From positions 45,994-109,993 of the forward strand of contig DDPR01000008.1 of the NCBI GenBank assembly GCA_002342295.1: 64,000 bases of DNA. The letters run 5' to 3'. Each line of letters opens with the position of its first letter. Positions within the stretch are counted from its first letter, which is position 1. This document shows positions 44,422-52,787 of this stretch, one piece after another. The notes beneath the pieces were generated by a model. It ran no database searches. It saw nothing but the letters and a program-made list of their open reading frames with translations, and was not told where the DNA came from. The stretch comes from Burkholderiales bacterium UBA2463 (GTDB taxonomy: Bacteria > Pseudomonadota > Gammaproteobacteria > Burkholderiales > Burkholderiaceae_A). The translations under genes and the position numbers were made by a program.

Positions 44422-45189
44422 CTACTTCACGTCTTTCCAGAAAGAGGCGTTGAGTCGCCAGGCGAACACGAAGAAGACGGCCAGAAAGAGAAGCACCCAG
44501 ACGCCGATCTGTTTGCGTTCAAGCGCCGCGGGCTCGGAGGCCCAGACTAGAAACGCTGTGACGTCGGCCACGAGACTGTCGTAATCAGCCGCATTGAGTG
44601 AGCCCGGTTTCTCGGCCACAAACTTGTCAAAGACCATGTGCTCCTCGCCGTGACTCGCCACCTTTTTGTACTCGGCACGATTCTGACCCTGAAGCTCCCA
44701 GAGAACATGGGGCATGCCCACATTGGGATAGACCCGATTGTTCCAGCCTGTGGGGCGGGCAGGATCGATGTAGTAGCTCCGAAGGTAGGTGTAGATCCAG
44801 TCGGCGCCAGATCCATCGCCACTGGCGCGTGAGCGAGCGGTCAGCGACAAGTCGGGCGGGGCCTTGCCGAACCAGCCGGCGGACTCTGCGCGGGGCATGG
44901 TGGTGGTGATGAGGTCTCCAACCTTGTTGTTGGTGAGAATGAGGTTGGCCTTGATCTGATCTTCGGACAGCCCAAGATCGCGCAGCCGGTTGTAACGAAC
45001 CTGGCTTAGACCGTGGCAACCCAAGCAGTAATTCATGAAGACCTTGGCGCCATGTTGGAGGGCAGCCTGGTCGGTGAGCTTGGTCGTGGGAAACGAATCG
45101 AGCTGCACGCTGGGGCCGGAGGCATACACCCCGCCCGAGAGGGCCAGAGTCATGGAGAGAGCTGCGAGGGCAGCCTTGAAGTTCATCAT
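44422..45189 (-). CDS. petC: Cytochrome c1 of the bc1 complex
   Basis: The protein has 255 residues. It has a Sec signal peptide (ending near VYASGPS), the heme-c motif CLGCH in FMNYCLGCHGLSQVRYNRL near residue 55, a distal Met-containing PNVGMPHVLW, and a C-terminal membrane anchor (IGVWVLLFLAVFFVFAWRL). It carries electrons from the Rieske protein to soluble cytochrome c. It follows petB by 21 nt. Confidence 0.96.
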   Translation of the reverse strand: MMNFKAALAALSMTLALSGGVYASGPSVQLDSFPTTKLTDQAALQHGAKVFMNYCLGCHGLSQVRYNRLRDLGLSEDQIKANLILTNNKVGDLITTTMPRAESAGWFGKAPPDLSLTARSRASGDGSGADWIYTYLRSYYIDPARPTGWNNRVYPNVGMPHVLWELQGQNRAEYKKVASHGEEHMVFDKFVAEKPGSLNAADYDSLVADVTAFLVWASEPAALERKQIGVWVLLFLAVFFVFAWRLNASFWKDVK

Positions 45190-45210
45190 GATGATCTCGC
45201 TCTCGAGGGT

Positions 45211-46614
45211 TTAATGGGGCTGGAAGGTCACGCGGTCTGGGACGGACTTGAATTCACCTAGGGGGGTCCAGAGGGGCATGAGGGCGAAGAAGCCGAAGTA
45301 GTAGACCGTTCCGAGCTGGGAAATAATCTGGCCAGCGGGGCTCGGCGGCAGCACGCCCAGGTAGCCCAGCACGATGAAGTCCACCACAAAGATGCCGTAG
45401 AGCCACTTTTGCCACTGGGGCCGATACCGGATGGACTTCACCGGGGAGTGGTCAAGCCAAGGCAGGAAGAAGAGGATGATGACTGCGCCACCCATGACGA
45501 CCACACCCCAGAACTTGGCATCAAACACCCGGAATGCAATGGCCAGGAGCACCATGGCGGCAATGCCACCCATGCTCACCAGGGTTCGAGGCTGGATACG
45601 ATAGAACCCATAGGCACCGAGTCCAGCCGCCAGTACAAACACCCAGGTGAAGACATCGGTCGTTGCACGCAGCATGGAATAGAAGGGGGTGAAGTACCAG
45701 ACGGGGGCGATGTGAGGCGGCGTGACCAGGGGATCGGCAGGGATGAAGTTATTGAACTCGAGGAAGTAGCCACCGAGTTCCGGTGCGAAGAAAACCACGG
45801 CCGCAAAGATAAAGGCAAAGCCGGCCAGCCCCATGATGTCGTGCACGGTGTAGTAGGGATGGAAGGGGATGCCATCGAGCGGAATACCGTTGGCATCTTT
45901 TTTTGCCTTGATGTCGACACCATCGGGGTTGTTCGAACCCACCTCGTGCAGCGCGATGATGTGAGCGGCAACGAGGCCCACGAGCACCAGGGGGATGGCA
46001 ATGACGTGGAAGGCGAAGAACCGGTTGAGGGTTGCATCACCCACCACAAAGTCTCCGCGAATCCAGACGGCGAGGTCGGGCCCAATGAGGGGAACAGCCG
46101 AGAAGAGGTTCACAATGACCTGAGCACCCCAATAAGACATTTGGCCCCAAGGAAGGAGGTAGCCAAAGAAGGCCTCTGCCATGAGGCACAAAAAGATGAG
46201 GCAGCCAAAAATCCAGATGAGCTCGCGAGGCTCGCGATATGAGCCATACATGAGGCCCCGGAACATGTGCAGAAACACGACGACAAAGAAAGCGGAGGCA
46301 CCCGTGGAATGCATGTAGCGGATGACCCAGCCAAGCGGAACCTCACGCATGATGTATTCGACGCTGGCGAAGGCCACAGGAATGCCTGCCGCATTCAGAG
46401 AGGCATCGGGCTTGTAATGCATGACCAGGAAGATGCCGGTCACGATCTGAAGCACCAGCACCACAAGCGCGAGGCTTCCGAAGAAGTACCAGAAGTTGAA
46501 GTTCTTGGGCGCGTAGTACTCGGAGAGGTGCGCCTTATAGAGCGAGATGAGGGGGAAGCGGCGATCGACCCATCCCAACAGGCCATCGGCTTGAACGACT
46601 TTTTCGGAGGCCAT
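45211..46614 (-). CDS. petB: Cytochrome b of the bc1 complex
   Basis: This 467-residue, full-length cytochrome b has about eight membrane helices, in the mitochondrial-like single-chain form. Heme-ligand helices include the VIRYMHSTGASAFFVVVFLHMFRG and FFAFHVIAIPLVLVGLVAAHIIALHEVG regions. The Qo-site PEWY-type motif is replaced by the bc1-form PVWYFTPFYSMLR. It oxidises quinol and pumps protons together with Rieske and c1. The petA gene lies 29 nt upstream. Confidence 0.96.
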   Translation of the reverse strand: MASEKVVQADGLLGWVDRRFPLISLYKAHLSEYYAPKNFNFWYFFGSLALVVLVLQIVTGIFLVMHYKPDASLNAAGIPVAFASVEYIMREVPLGWVIRYMHSTGASAFFVVVFLHMFRGLMYGSYREPRELIWIFGCLIFLCLMAEAFFGYLLPWGQMSYWGAQVIVNLFSAVPLIGPDLAVWIRGDFVVGDATLNRFFAFHVIAIPLVLVGLVAAHIIALHEVGSNNPDGVDIKAKKDANGIPLDGIPFHPYYTVHDIMGLAGFAFIFAAVVFFAPELGGYFLEFNNFIPADPLVTPPHIAPVWYFTPFYSMLRATTDVFTWVFVLAAGLGAYGFYRIQPRTLVSMGGIAAMVLLAIAFRVFDAKFWGVVVMGGAVIILFFLPWLDHSPVKSIRYRPQWQKWLYGIFVVDFIVLGYLGVLPPSPAGQIISQLGTVYYFGFFALMPLWTPLGEFKSVPDRVTFQPH

Positions 46615-46643
46615 CTTCAGTCCTTTTGCTTGGTGAACAGCGA

Positions 46644-47315
46644 CTAGGCTTCGCCCTGCTGATCCCGACCGATCACAACGCGTGTGTCGGAGAGGAACAT
46701 GTGGCGGGGAACTTCGAGGTTATCGGGAGCGGGTTTATTGGCGTAGACCCGGCCTGCAACATCAAAAATGGATCCGTGGCAGGGGCAGAAGAAGCCGCTG
46801 TTCCAATCGGGGGCCATGGAGCCGGCTTCGAACTGGCTCACCGGCGAGCAGCCCAGGTGCGTGCAGATGCCAACAGCAATAAAAAACTCGGGCTTGATTG
46901 AGCGATGCTGGTTCTTTGCATACTCGGGGATGGGGACGTCTTTGCGGTTGGAGTTGGGGTCTGCCACCTGAGCGTCTGTGGCCTTAAGACTCTCGAGCAT
47001 CTGGGGCGTGCGGCGCACGATCCAGACGGGCTTACCCCGCCACTCGACGGTCTTCATGGTGCCCGGTGCGATGTCGCTGATATCGACCTCGACAGGGGCG
47101 CCCGCCGAGCGGGCCTTATCGGATGGGCTCATCGACCCCAAAAACGGAACCGCTGTGGCCGCCGCGGCCAGGCCGCCTGCAGCGCCGCAGGCAATCATCC
47201 ACGTGCGACGGGAGGGCTCTTTGCCCTGGGGGTTGTGAAAGGACGCGCCCTCATTAATTTCTGAGGCGAGACCCAAAAGGGGCTTTGTACTGGACTTTGC
47301 GGCGTGATCGGTCAC
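46644..47315 (-). CDS. petA: Rieske iron-sulfur subunit of the bc1 complex
   Basis: The protein has 223 residues. The 2Fe-2S ligands are in CTHLGCSP near residue 152 and CPCHGS near 172. The single N-terminal anchor follows a twin-arginine motif (SRRTWMIACGAAGG), so the folded protein is exported by Tat; tatABC lie about 1.3 kb away. The start is GTG 47315, with GAGGAG 7 nt upstream. It heads the petABC operon. Confidence 0.96.
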   Translation of the reverse strand: MTDHAAKSSTKPLLGLASEINEGASFHNPQGKEPSRRTWMIACGAAGGLAAAATAVPFLGSMSPSDKARSAGAPVEVDISDIAPGTMKTVEWRGKPVWIVRRTPQMLESLKATDAQVADPNSNRKDVPIPEYAKNQHRSIKPEFFIAVGICTHLGCSPVSQFEAGSMAPDWNSGFFCPCHGSIFDVAGRVYANKPAPDNLEVPRHMFLSDTRVVIGRDQQGEA

Positions 47316-47411
47316 GAATGGCTCCTCGGAAGAGGCTTCCCGCTCAGTTTTCGGCGAGAACCCCAGCAGCCCGCAATTCTAGCGCACTCACTTGACAGGC
47401 TTCCAGCCATA

Positions 47412-48620
47412 ATGGCCTTCATGCTCCGACGACTCTGGCTTCTCTACGCCCAAGCCACCACTGTTGCGGTGGCTGTTTTCTTCACGGTGGCAACCCTAAA
47501 ACCCCACTGGTTAGATGGCATGGGATGGCCGGGCCAAGACAGTCACCCGAACCTGGCGGCTCCCGACAGCACAGGCGACTCGATTGGGGTGCTCCAGAGT
47601 GCTTCGCCACCGCCCGCTGGAAGCATGCGATCGGCTGCGGCACGGGCCATGCCCGCTGTGGTCTATGTTTTTACCAGCCAGAAAAGAAGGGCTCCGGCCC
47701 ATCCCTTCCTTGACGATCCCGTCTTTCGTCGCTTCTTTGGCGACCAGCTCCCAACGCCAAGAGGTCAAGAGTCATCGGGCTTGGGTTCGGGCGTGATCGT
47801 GAGTGCGCAGGGCCTGATCCTGACCAACCACCATGTCATTGAGGGAGCCGATCAGATTGAGGTGGCACTCGCTGACGGCCGGCGTGCGAGCGCCCGCGTG
47901 GTGGGCACGGACCCAGAGACCGACCTCGCGGTGCTCAAGATCAAAATGGACGGTCTGCCGGTCATTCCTTTTGGGCGCCCGAGCGAACTCCGGGTTGGCG
48001 ATGCGGTCCTGGCCATTGGGAATCCTTTTGGCGTGGGCCTCACCGTCACCCAGGGGATCGTCAGCGCCTTGGGCCGCAATCAGCTCAACATCAATACCTT
48101 CGAAAATTTCATCCAGACCGATGCAGCCATCAATCCCGGGAACTCGGGCGGCGCGCTCGTGGATGCTCAGGGCAACCTCGTGGGCATTAACACGGCCATC
48201 TACTCGCGCTCGGGCGGCAGCATGGGCATTGGCTTTGCCATCTCGGCCGATCTTGCAAAGCAGATCATGGAGAGCCTTGTGCGCTCCGGGCGCGTGAGCC
48301 GAGGCTTCATTGGTGTGGAGCCACGCGATGTTACTCAGGACATTGCGGAGGAGCTCTCGCTCAAGAAATCAGAGGGCAGTCTCATCTCGGGCCTGCAGCG
48401 CGGCGGACCGGCCGACAAGGCTGGACTGAAAGTCGGGGATGTCGTGGTGGCCGTCAATTCCAAGCAGGTGCGCAACACGGCCGAACTCCTCTCGAGCGTT
48501 GCTGCGCTGGAGCCGGGCGCAAAGGCCAGCCTCACCGTGATGCGGGGTGGTCGCCAGACTGAGCTGGCAATTACCGTGGCGGAACGTCCGCGGCCGAAGC
48601 GATCGAACGTCGAGCAGTAA
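47412..48620 (+). CDS. S1C (HtrA/Deg) serine protease with DegS-like architecture
   Basis: The protein has 402 residues. There is one N-terminal membrane anchor (LLYAQATTVAVAVFFTVATL) without an obvious cleavage site. The trypsin-like domain has the triad His in LTNHHVIEGA, Asp in DPETDLAVLKI and Ser in NPGNSGGALVDAQG. It ends in a single PDZ domain (~300-395, GFIGVEPRDV). One anchor plus one PDZ is the layout of DegS rather than the two-PDZ DegP/DegQ. It likely acts in envelope protein quality control or stress signalling. ATG 47412 and ATG 47421 are both possible; neither has a strong SD. Confidence 0.9.
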   Translation: MAFMLRRLWLLYAQATTVAVAVFFTVATLKPHWLDGMGWPGQDSHPNLAAPDSTGDSIGVLQSASPPPAGSMRSAAARAMPAVVYVFTSQKRRAPAHPFLDDPVFRRFFGDQLPTPRGQESSGLGSGVIVSAQGLILTNHHVIEGADQIEVALADGRRASARVVGTDPETDLAVLKIKMDGLPVIPFGRPSELRVGDAVLAIGNPFGVGLTVTQGIVSALGRNQLNINTFENFIQTDAAINPGNSGGALVDAQGNLVGINTAIYSRSGGSMGIGFAISADLAKQIMESLVRSGRVSRGFIGVEPRDVTQDIAEELSLKKSEGSLISGLQRGGPADKAGLKVGDVVVAVNSKQVRNTAELLSSVAALEPGAKASLTVMRGGRQTELAITVAERPRPKRSNVEQ

Positions 48621-48635
48621 AGGCCCGGGCGGCCT
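48621..48635. terminator. Weak hairpin between the convergent protease and tatC genes
   Basis: AGGCC-CGGGC-GGCCT forms a perfect 5-bp stem with a 5-nt loop exactly in the 13-nt gap between the two stop codons. It is symmetric, so it could act on both transcripts. There is no T-tract in either direction, so termination is uncertain. Confidence 0.3.
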
Positions 48636-49413
48636 AGTCGGACGCTGAGGCGTCGGCGTCGTCCTCAGAATCGGCCGACGCACGAGGCGTGATCCAGCCG
48701 GCCATAAAAATGCCGAGCTGATACAGGAGACAGAGTGGGATGGCCAGCATGAGCTGCGAGACCACGTCGGGGGGCGTAACAATCGCAGCCACCACGAAGG
48801 CAATTACGATGAAGTAGGAGCGAAAGTCGCGCATTTTCTCGAGTGTGACCACACCCAGCCGCACCAGAACCATCTGAACCACTGGGGTCTCAAAGGACAG
48901 GCCGAAGACGAGAAACATCGAGAGCGCAAAGCTGAGGTATTTGTCGATGTCGGTGGCCATCTGAACGCCCACAGGGGTGTAGGCCGCAATGAATCCGAAG
49001 ACCGCCGGAAAGACAAAGAAATATGCAAAGCACATGCCCACCACGAAGAGCACAAAGCTGGAGACGATGATGGGCAGGGCAAGGCGTTTCTCGTGGGTAT
49101 AGAGGCCTGGGGCCACAAAGGCCCAGGCCTGATAGAGCACATAAGGCAGGGCCACCACAAAGGCCACCATCATCGTGACCTTCATGGGCACGAAAAAGGG
49201 AGCGGTGACGTCTGTTGCGATCATGTTGGTGCCAGGGGGCAGGGCCTTAAGAAGCGGTGCCGCAAAGAGGGAATAAATATCGGCTGCCCAGTACACAAGC
49301 ACCGCGAAGACGATGATGACGGCCAGCGCGGCCCGAATGAGCCGATCGCGAAGCTCCATGAGGTGGGCCATAAAACCCTCCTCTTGGGCTGTCGGTTCTT
49401 TGGGCTCGCTCAC
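48634..49413 (-). CDS. tatC: Twin-arginine translocase subunit TatC
   Basis: The protein has 259 residues and six membrane helices. TatC signatures are FMAHLMELRDRLIRAALAVI at the N-terminus, FVALPYVLYQAWAFVAPGLYTHEKR, and FGLSFETPVVQMVLVRLGVV. It recognises twin-arginine signal peptides. GTG 49413 is the start. The C-terminal tail is acidic (Asp/Ser-rich). It closes the tatA-tatB-tatC run, whose clients here include the Rieske protein and probably the TctC-like protein. Confidence 0.96.
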   Translation of the reverse strand: MSEPKEPTAQEEGFMAHLMELRDRLIRAALAVIIVFAVLVYWAADIYSLFAAPLLKALPPGTNMIATDVTAPFFVPMKVTMMVAFVVALPYVLYQAWAFVAPGLYTHEKRLALPIIVSSFVLFVVGMCFAYFFVFPAVFGFIAAYTPVGVQMATDIDKYLSFALSMFLVFGLSFETPVVQMVLVRLGVVTLEKMRDFRSYFIVIAFVVAAIVTPPDVVSQLMLAIPLCLLYQLGIFMAGWITPRASADSEDDADASASD

Positions 49414-49420
49414 GGCCTGC

Positions 49421-49870
49421 TCACTCGAAACGTGGCTTCTTGGTGAGATAGCGCCTGCGCATGCGCGCTTTCACGCGATCTCGCAGGCGATTGTCGGCCT
49501 GTTCCTGCATCCAGCTGCGGGGCTGAGCGCTGATGTAGGTTCCAAACCGGGTGTCGTAGACATCGACCTCACTCATGTCCTCGGTGAAGGCCGTGGAAAC
49601 ACTCCCCGAGAAAGAGTCGACTTCTTTTTTAACATCGTTGACGCTGGACTCAATGGACTCCCCGAGCCCCTTCACGGACTCCTGAACCTTCTTGAGCTCC
49701 TCGAGTTCCATCTGGCGCTGAATGTCGCTCTTCACCTCGGCGACGTATCTCTGGGCACGGCCCATCAGGGTTCCCACAGTGCGCGTGAGCACGGGCAGGC
49801 GCTTTGGGCCCACCACAACCAACGCGACTGCACCGGTGAGCAAAAGCTCGCTAAAACCAATATCAAGCAT
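49421..49870 (-). CDS. tatB: Twin-arginine translocase subunit TatB
   Basis: The protein has 149 residues. The N-terminal helix is MLDIGFSELLLTGAVALVVVGPKRLP, followed by an amphipathic helix and a long charged helical domain (VKSDIQRQMELEELKKVQESV). The GFSEL start with the Glu and GPKRLP hinge are typical of TatB. The C-terminus is Arg/Lys-rich. It works with TatC in the receptor complex. It lies 7 nt upstream of tatC. Confidence 0.94.
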   Translation of the reverse strand: MLDIGFSELLLTGAVALVVVGPKRLPVLTRTVGTLMGRAQRYVAEVKSDIQRQMELEELKKVQESVKGLGESIESSVNDVKKEVDSFSGSVSTAFTEDMSEVDVYDTRFGTYISAQPRSWMQEQADNRLRDRVKARMRRRYLTKKPRFE

Positions 49871-49911
49871 GGAGGGGGCCCCGATGCGGAATCGAGGCGA
49901 GCCTATGCTGC

Positions 49912-50160
49912 TTAGTGACTTGCGCCGGGCTTGTCTTTGGCCTCGACATCGATGGTGCGCGCCTCAACCTTGGCTGTGGCCGATGCGGCTGCAGGTGCAG
50001 GCTCGGAGGCCTCGTCGGACTTGCCCTCTTTCATGCCATCTTTAAAGCCTTTTACTGCGCCGCCCAGATCGGAACCGAGGTTGCGAAGCTTCTTGGTGCC
50101 AAACACCAGGAGGATGATGAGAAGGACGATTAGCCAGTGCCAAATGCTGAACGAGCCCAT
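49912..50160 (-). CDS. tatA: Twin-arginine translocase subunit TatA
   Basis: The protein has 82 residues. The N-terminal helix MGSFSIWHWLIVLLIILLVFG, followed by the TKKLRNLGSDLGGAVKGFKDG amphipathic helix, is canonical TatA. The tail is Ala/Glu/Asp-rich. It forms the variable-size pore. It is first of the tat genes and 33 nt downstream of the HIT gene. Confidence 0.95.
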   Translation of the reverse strand: MGSFSIWHWLIVLLIILLVFGTKKLRNLGSDLGGAVKGFKDGMKEGKSDEASEPAPAAASATAKVEARTIDVEAKDKPGASH

Positions 50161-50193
50161 GCCGTACTCCGTAATTTAGTTAGAAACGAGACT

Positions 50194-50538
50194 CTAAAAA
50201 GAGGCCGAAACGCCCAGCGGCTCTGGGCCTCCGAGGAGGTGAAGGTGCAGATGATACACCTCCTGTCTGCCCACTCGACCCGTATTCACCACAGTTCGAA
50301 AGCCCTCTGGAGAGCCATTTTCGGCGGCGAGATGCTGGGCCTTCACCATCATCCTGCCGATGAGCGGGGCATGCTCAGGGGCGAGCTCGCCCATGGATGC
50401 AATGTGCTCCTTGGGAATGAGCAGCAGGTGGAGCGGCGCCTTGGGATGGATGTCCCAGAAGGCGAGCATCTCCTCGTCCTCGAAGACTTTTTTGGCGGGG
50501 ATGTCGCCCGCGATGATCTTGCAGAAAATGCAGTTCAT
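50194..50538 (-). CDS. HIT-family nucleotide hydrolase (HinT-like)
   Basis: The protein has 114 residues. It has CIFCKIIAGDIPAKKVFEDE at the N-terminus, and the histidine triad YHLHLHLLGG near residue 100 gives the HxHxH site. HinT-type proteins hydrolyse purine nucleoside phosphoramidates. It overlaps hisE by 4 nt, the common his-HIT-tat order in Burkholderiales. Confidence 0.94.
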   Translation of the reverse strand: MNCIFCKIIAGDIPAKKVFEDEEMLAFWDIHPKAPLHLLLIPKEHIASMGELAPEHAPLIGRMMVKAQHLAAENGSPEGFRTVVNTGRVGRQEVYHLHLHLLGGPEPLGVSASF

Positions 50539-50897
50539 GGTCGACTCCTCGCCTTGCGGGCTGCCTGCTCATCGAGGCCGGATAGACCCTCCCGGCGGGA
50601 GAGTTCGGCCAGCACCTGCTCGGGCCTCAGGCCGTGTTGAGCGAGCGCCACCAGACAATGAAACCAGAGATCGGCCATTTCAGAGATGATTCGGTCGGGC
50701 TGGTCATCCTTCGCTGCCATCACAACCTCGGTGGCCTCTTCCCCGATCTTCTTGAGCGCCGCATCCGGAGCACCCGCGAGCAGCCGAGCGACATAGCTGG
50801 TCTGGGGGTCTCCCCCGCGGCGCGACTCGACGACGTCGGCGAGGTGGGACAGCACCGAATCGAGACCGACGCCCGAAGGGCTCCCTTTATTTTCCAT
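50535..50897 (-). CDS. hisE: Phosphoribosyl-ATP pyrophosphohydrolase
   Basis: The protein has 120 residues. The MazG-like helical fold is shown by YVARLLAGAPDAALKKIGEEATEVVMAAK and IISEMADLWFHCLVAL, which carry the Glu/Asp metal ligands. It hydrolyses PR-ATP to PR-AMP in step 2 of histidine synthesis. It is separate from hisI rather than fused, and overlaps it by 11 nt. Confidence 0.95.
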   Translation of the reverse strand: MENKGSPSGVGLDSVLSHLADVVESRRGGDPQTSYVARLLAGAPDAALKKIGEEATEVVMAAKDDQPDRIISEMADLWFHCLVALAQHGLRPEQVLAELSRREGLSGLDEQAARKARSRP

Positions 50898-51279
50898 ACA
50901 TCACCTCAGGATCTTTGAGAACCGGATCGACAGGCAGCCAATGGCCGTCTTGCAGCACGGAGTAAAAACACGATGCACGCCCCGTATGACAGGCCACGCC
51001 CCCGGTCTGCTCCACGCTCAGCAGAACCACATCGCCATCGCAGTCCAGCCGAATTTCACGAACCTGTTGGGTGTGGCCTGACTCCTCGCCCTTCAGCCAG
51101 AGCCGTTGCCGAGATCGGGAGAAATAGACAGCCTGACCCGTCTGCACAGTGCGCAGCAGGGCCTCTTTGTTCATAAAAGCGACCATGAGAATGCGACCCG
51201 ACTCGGCATCCTGCGCAACAGCCGTGACAAGCCCTTGGGCATCGAACTTCACCTGATCAATCCATTCGGACACAGACAC
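50887..51279 (-). CDS. hisI: Phosphoribosyl-AMP cyclohydrolase
   Basis: The protein has 130 residues. The HisI signatures are MVAFMNKEALLRTVQTGQAVYFSRSR, LDCDGDVVLLSVEQTGGVACHTGRASCF with the Asp and Cys metal ligands. It opens the purine ring of PR-AMP. GTG 51279 is taken as the start; GTG 51273 is better spaced from AGAGGGG and may be the true one. It overlaps hisF by 23 nt. Confidence 0.95.
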   Translation of the reverse strand: MSVSEWIDQVKFDAQGLVTAVAQDAESGRILMVAFMNKEALLRTVQTGQAVYFSRSRQRLWLKGEESGHTQQVREIRLDCDGDVVLLSVEQTGGVACHTGRASCFYSVLQDGHWLPVDPVLKDPEVMYGK

Positions 51280-52021
51280 CCCTCTGGCTCAGATAGTGCT
51301 TCGCCTCGCCAATGGTATGTTGGCCGAAGTGAAAAATACTGGCGGCCAAGACCGCATCGGCTGACCCCTCGGTCACGCCATCGACCAGGTCTTGGAGTGA
51401 GCCCACCCCGCCCGAGGCGATCACCGGGATGTCGACAGCCCTGGAGACCGCAGACGTGAGGGCGAGGTCGAATCCCTGACCGGTTCCATCTCGGTCCATG
51501 CTCGTGAGAAGAAGCTCGCCAGCCCCGCGCGCCTGCATGGTGCGCGCCCACTCCAGAACGTCGAGCCCAGTCGCTGTGCGTCCGCCATGCGTGTAGACCT
51601 CCCAGCCTTGGCCGTCGAATCGACGCTTGGCATCAATGGCCACCACAATCGCCTGAGACCCAAACTTGTGACTCGCCTCTGAGACGAGCTGGGGGTCCTG
51701 AACGGCGGCTGTATTGATGCTCACCTTGTCAGCACCCGCTGCGAGGAGCCGACTCACATCCTTCACCGCACGAACCCCTCCCCCCACGGTGAGGGGGATG
51801 AAGACCTCGTTGGCCACGGCCTCGATCATGGGGAGGATGAGATCACGCGCATCGGATGAGGCCGTGATATCGAGAAAGGTGATCTCGTCAGCGCCTTGTT
51901 CGTTGTATCGGCGGGCCACATCGACCGGATCGCCCGCATCTCGAAGGTCGACAAAGTGGGTGCCTTTCACCACGCGACCCGCATCCACATCGAGGCAGGG
52001 AATGATGCGCTTGGCGAGCAA
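51257..52021 (-). CDS. hisF: Imidazole glycerol phosphate synthase, cyclase subunit
   Basis: The protein has 254 residues from TTG 52021. The (beta/alpha)8 barrel starts with LAKRIIPCLDVDAGRVVKG, carrying the catalytic Asp near residue 11. The second catalytic Asp is in AIVVAIDAKRR, and phosphate loops occur at ADKVSINTAAV and ASGGVGSLQDL. The TTG start is chosen because homology begins exactly there and GAGG lies 7 nt upstream; longer readings enter hisA. It forms a complex with HisH. Confidence 0.95.
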   Translation of the reverse strand: MLAKRIIPCLDVDAGRVVKGTHFVDLRDAGDPVDVARRYNEQGADEITFLDITASSDARDLILPMIEAVANEVFIPLTVGGGVRAVKDVSRLLAAGADKVSINTAAVQDPQLVSEASHKFGSQAIVVAIDAKRRFDGQGWEVYTHGGRTATGLDVLEWARTMQARGAGELLLTSMDRDGTGQGFDLALTSAVSRAVDIPVIASGGVGSLQDLVDGVTEGSADAVLAASIFHFGQHTIGEAKHYLSQRGVCVRMD

Positions 52022-52022
52022 A

Positions 52023-52781
52023 CTAGCCTCGCGTCCGCGCAGAGAATTCGTCTGAGTAGGCCTGTGCTGTCTCGAGGCTGATGTGACCCTCATAGAGGGA
52101 GCGGCCGAGAATGGCGCCCATGACACCCTCGCCCTCCACACCACAGAGAGCCTCGATGTCGGTCATGTTCGCGATGCCCCCAGAGGCAATGATGGGCGTT
52201 GAGACCGCCTGAGCAAGGCGCACGGTGGCCTCCAAATTCACCCCGGAGAGCATGCCGTCTCGGCCAATGTCGGTGTAGAGCACGGCACTCACACCGTCGT
52301 CCTCAAACTTCTTGGCGAGGTCGATCACCTCGTGACCCGAGAGTTTGCTCCAGCCATCCGTCGCGACCTTGCCGTCCTTGGCGTCGATGGAGACGATGAT
52401 CTGACCCGGAAAGGCCGCGCAGGCATCCTTGAGCAGGCCGGGGTTCTTAACGGCCGCCGTGCCGATGACGACGAAACTCGCACCATCGTCAAGAAAGCGT
52501 TCAATGGTCTCAAGGTCTCGAATTCCGCCGCCCACCTGCACCGGCACGTCATCGCCCGCAGACCGAATGATGGCTCGAATGGCGGACTCGTTGCGGGGCC
52601 TGCCCGCCACCGCACCATTGAGATCGACCACATGAATGCGACGGGCGCCACGCCGAACCCAGGTGGCGGCCATCTCGCCGGGATTCTCAGAGAACACAGT
52701 GGCATCGTCGAGGTCGCCCTGACGGAGGCGAACACAGTGTCCGTCTTTGAGGTCGATGGCGGGAATGAGTAAGAGAGGCAT
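52023..52781 (-). CDS. hisA: ProFAR isomerase
   Basis: The protein has 252 residues. The barrel begins LLIPAIDLKDGHCVRLRQGD with the catalytic Asp, and YTDIGRDGMLSGVN and ASGGIANMTDIEAL are family signatures. It isomerises ProFAR to PRFAR, the HisF substrate. The stop is 1 nt before the TTG of hisF. Confidence 0.96.
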   Translation of the reverse strand: MPLLLIPAIDLKDGHCVRLRQGDLDDATVFSENPGEMAATWVRRGARRIHVVDLNGAVAGRPRNESAIRAIIRSAGDDVPVQVGGGIRDLETIERFLDDGASFVVIGTAAVKNPGLLKDACAAFPGQIIVSIDAKDGKVATDGWSKLSGHEVIDLAKKFEDDGVSAVLYTDIGRDGMLSGVNLEATVRLAQAVSTPIIASGGIANMTDIEALCGVEGEGVMGAILGRSLYEGHISLETAQAYSDEFSARTRG

Positions 52782-52787
52782 GGCGAC

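Noticed and set aside
47392..47413. TTGACA followed by CATAAT as a sigma-70 promoter for the S1C protease
   Set aside because: The spacing is only 10 nt, too short for -35/-10, and CATAAT overlaps the start codon.
49313..49915. Plus-strand reading opposite tatC/tatB
   Set aside because: It is a low-complexity antisense shadow without recognisable motifs; tatB and tatC on the minus strand explain the region.
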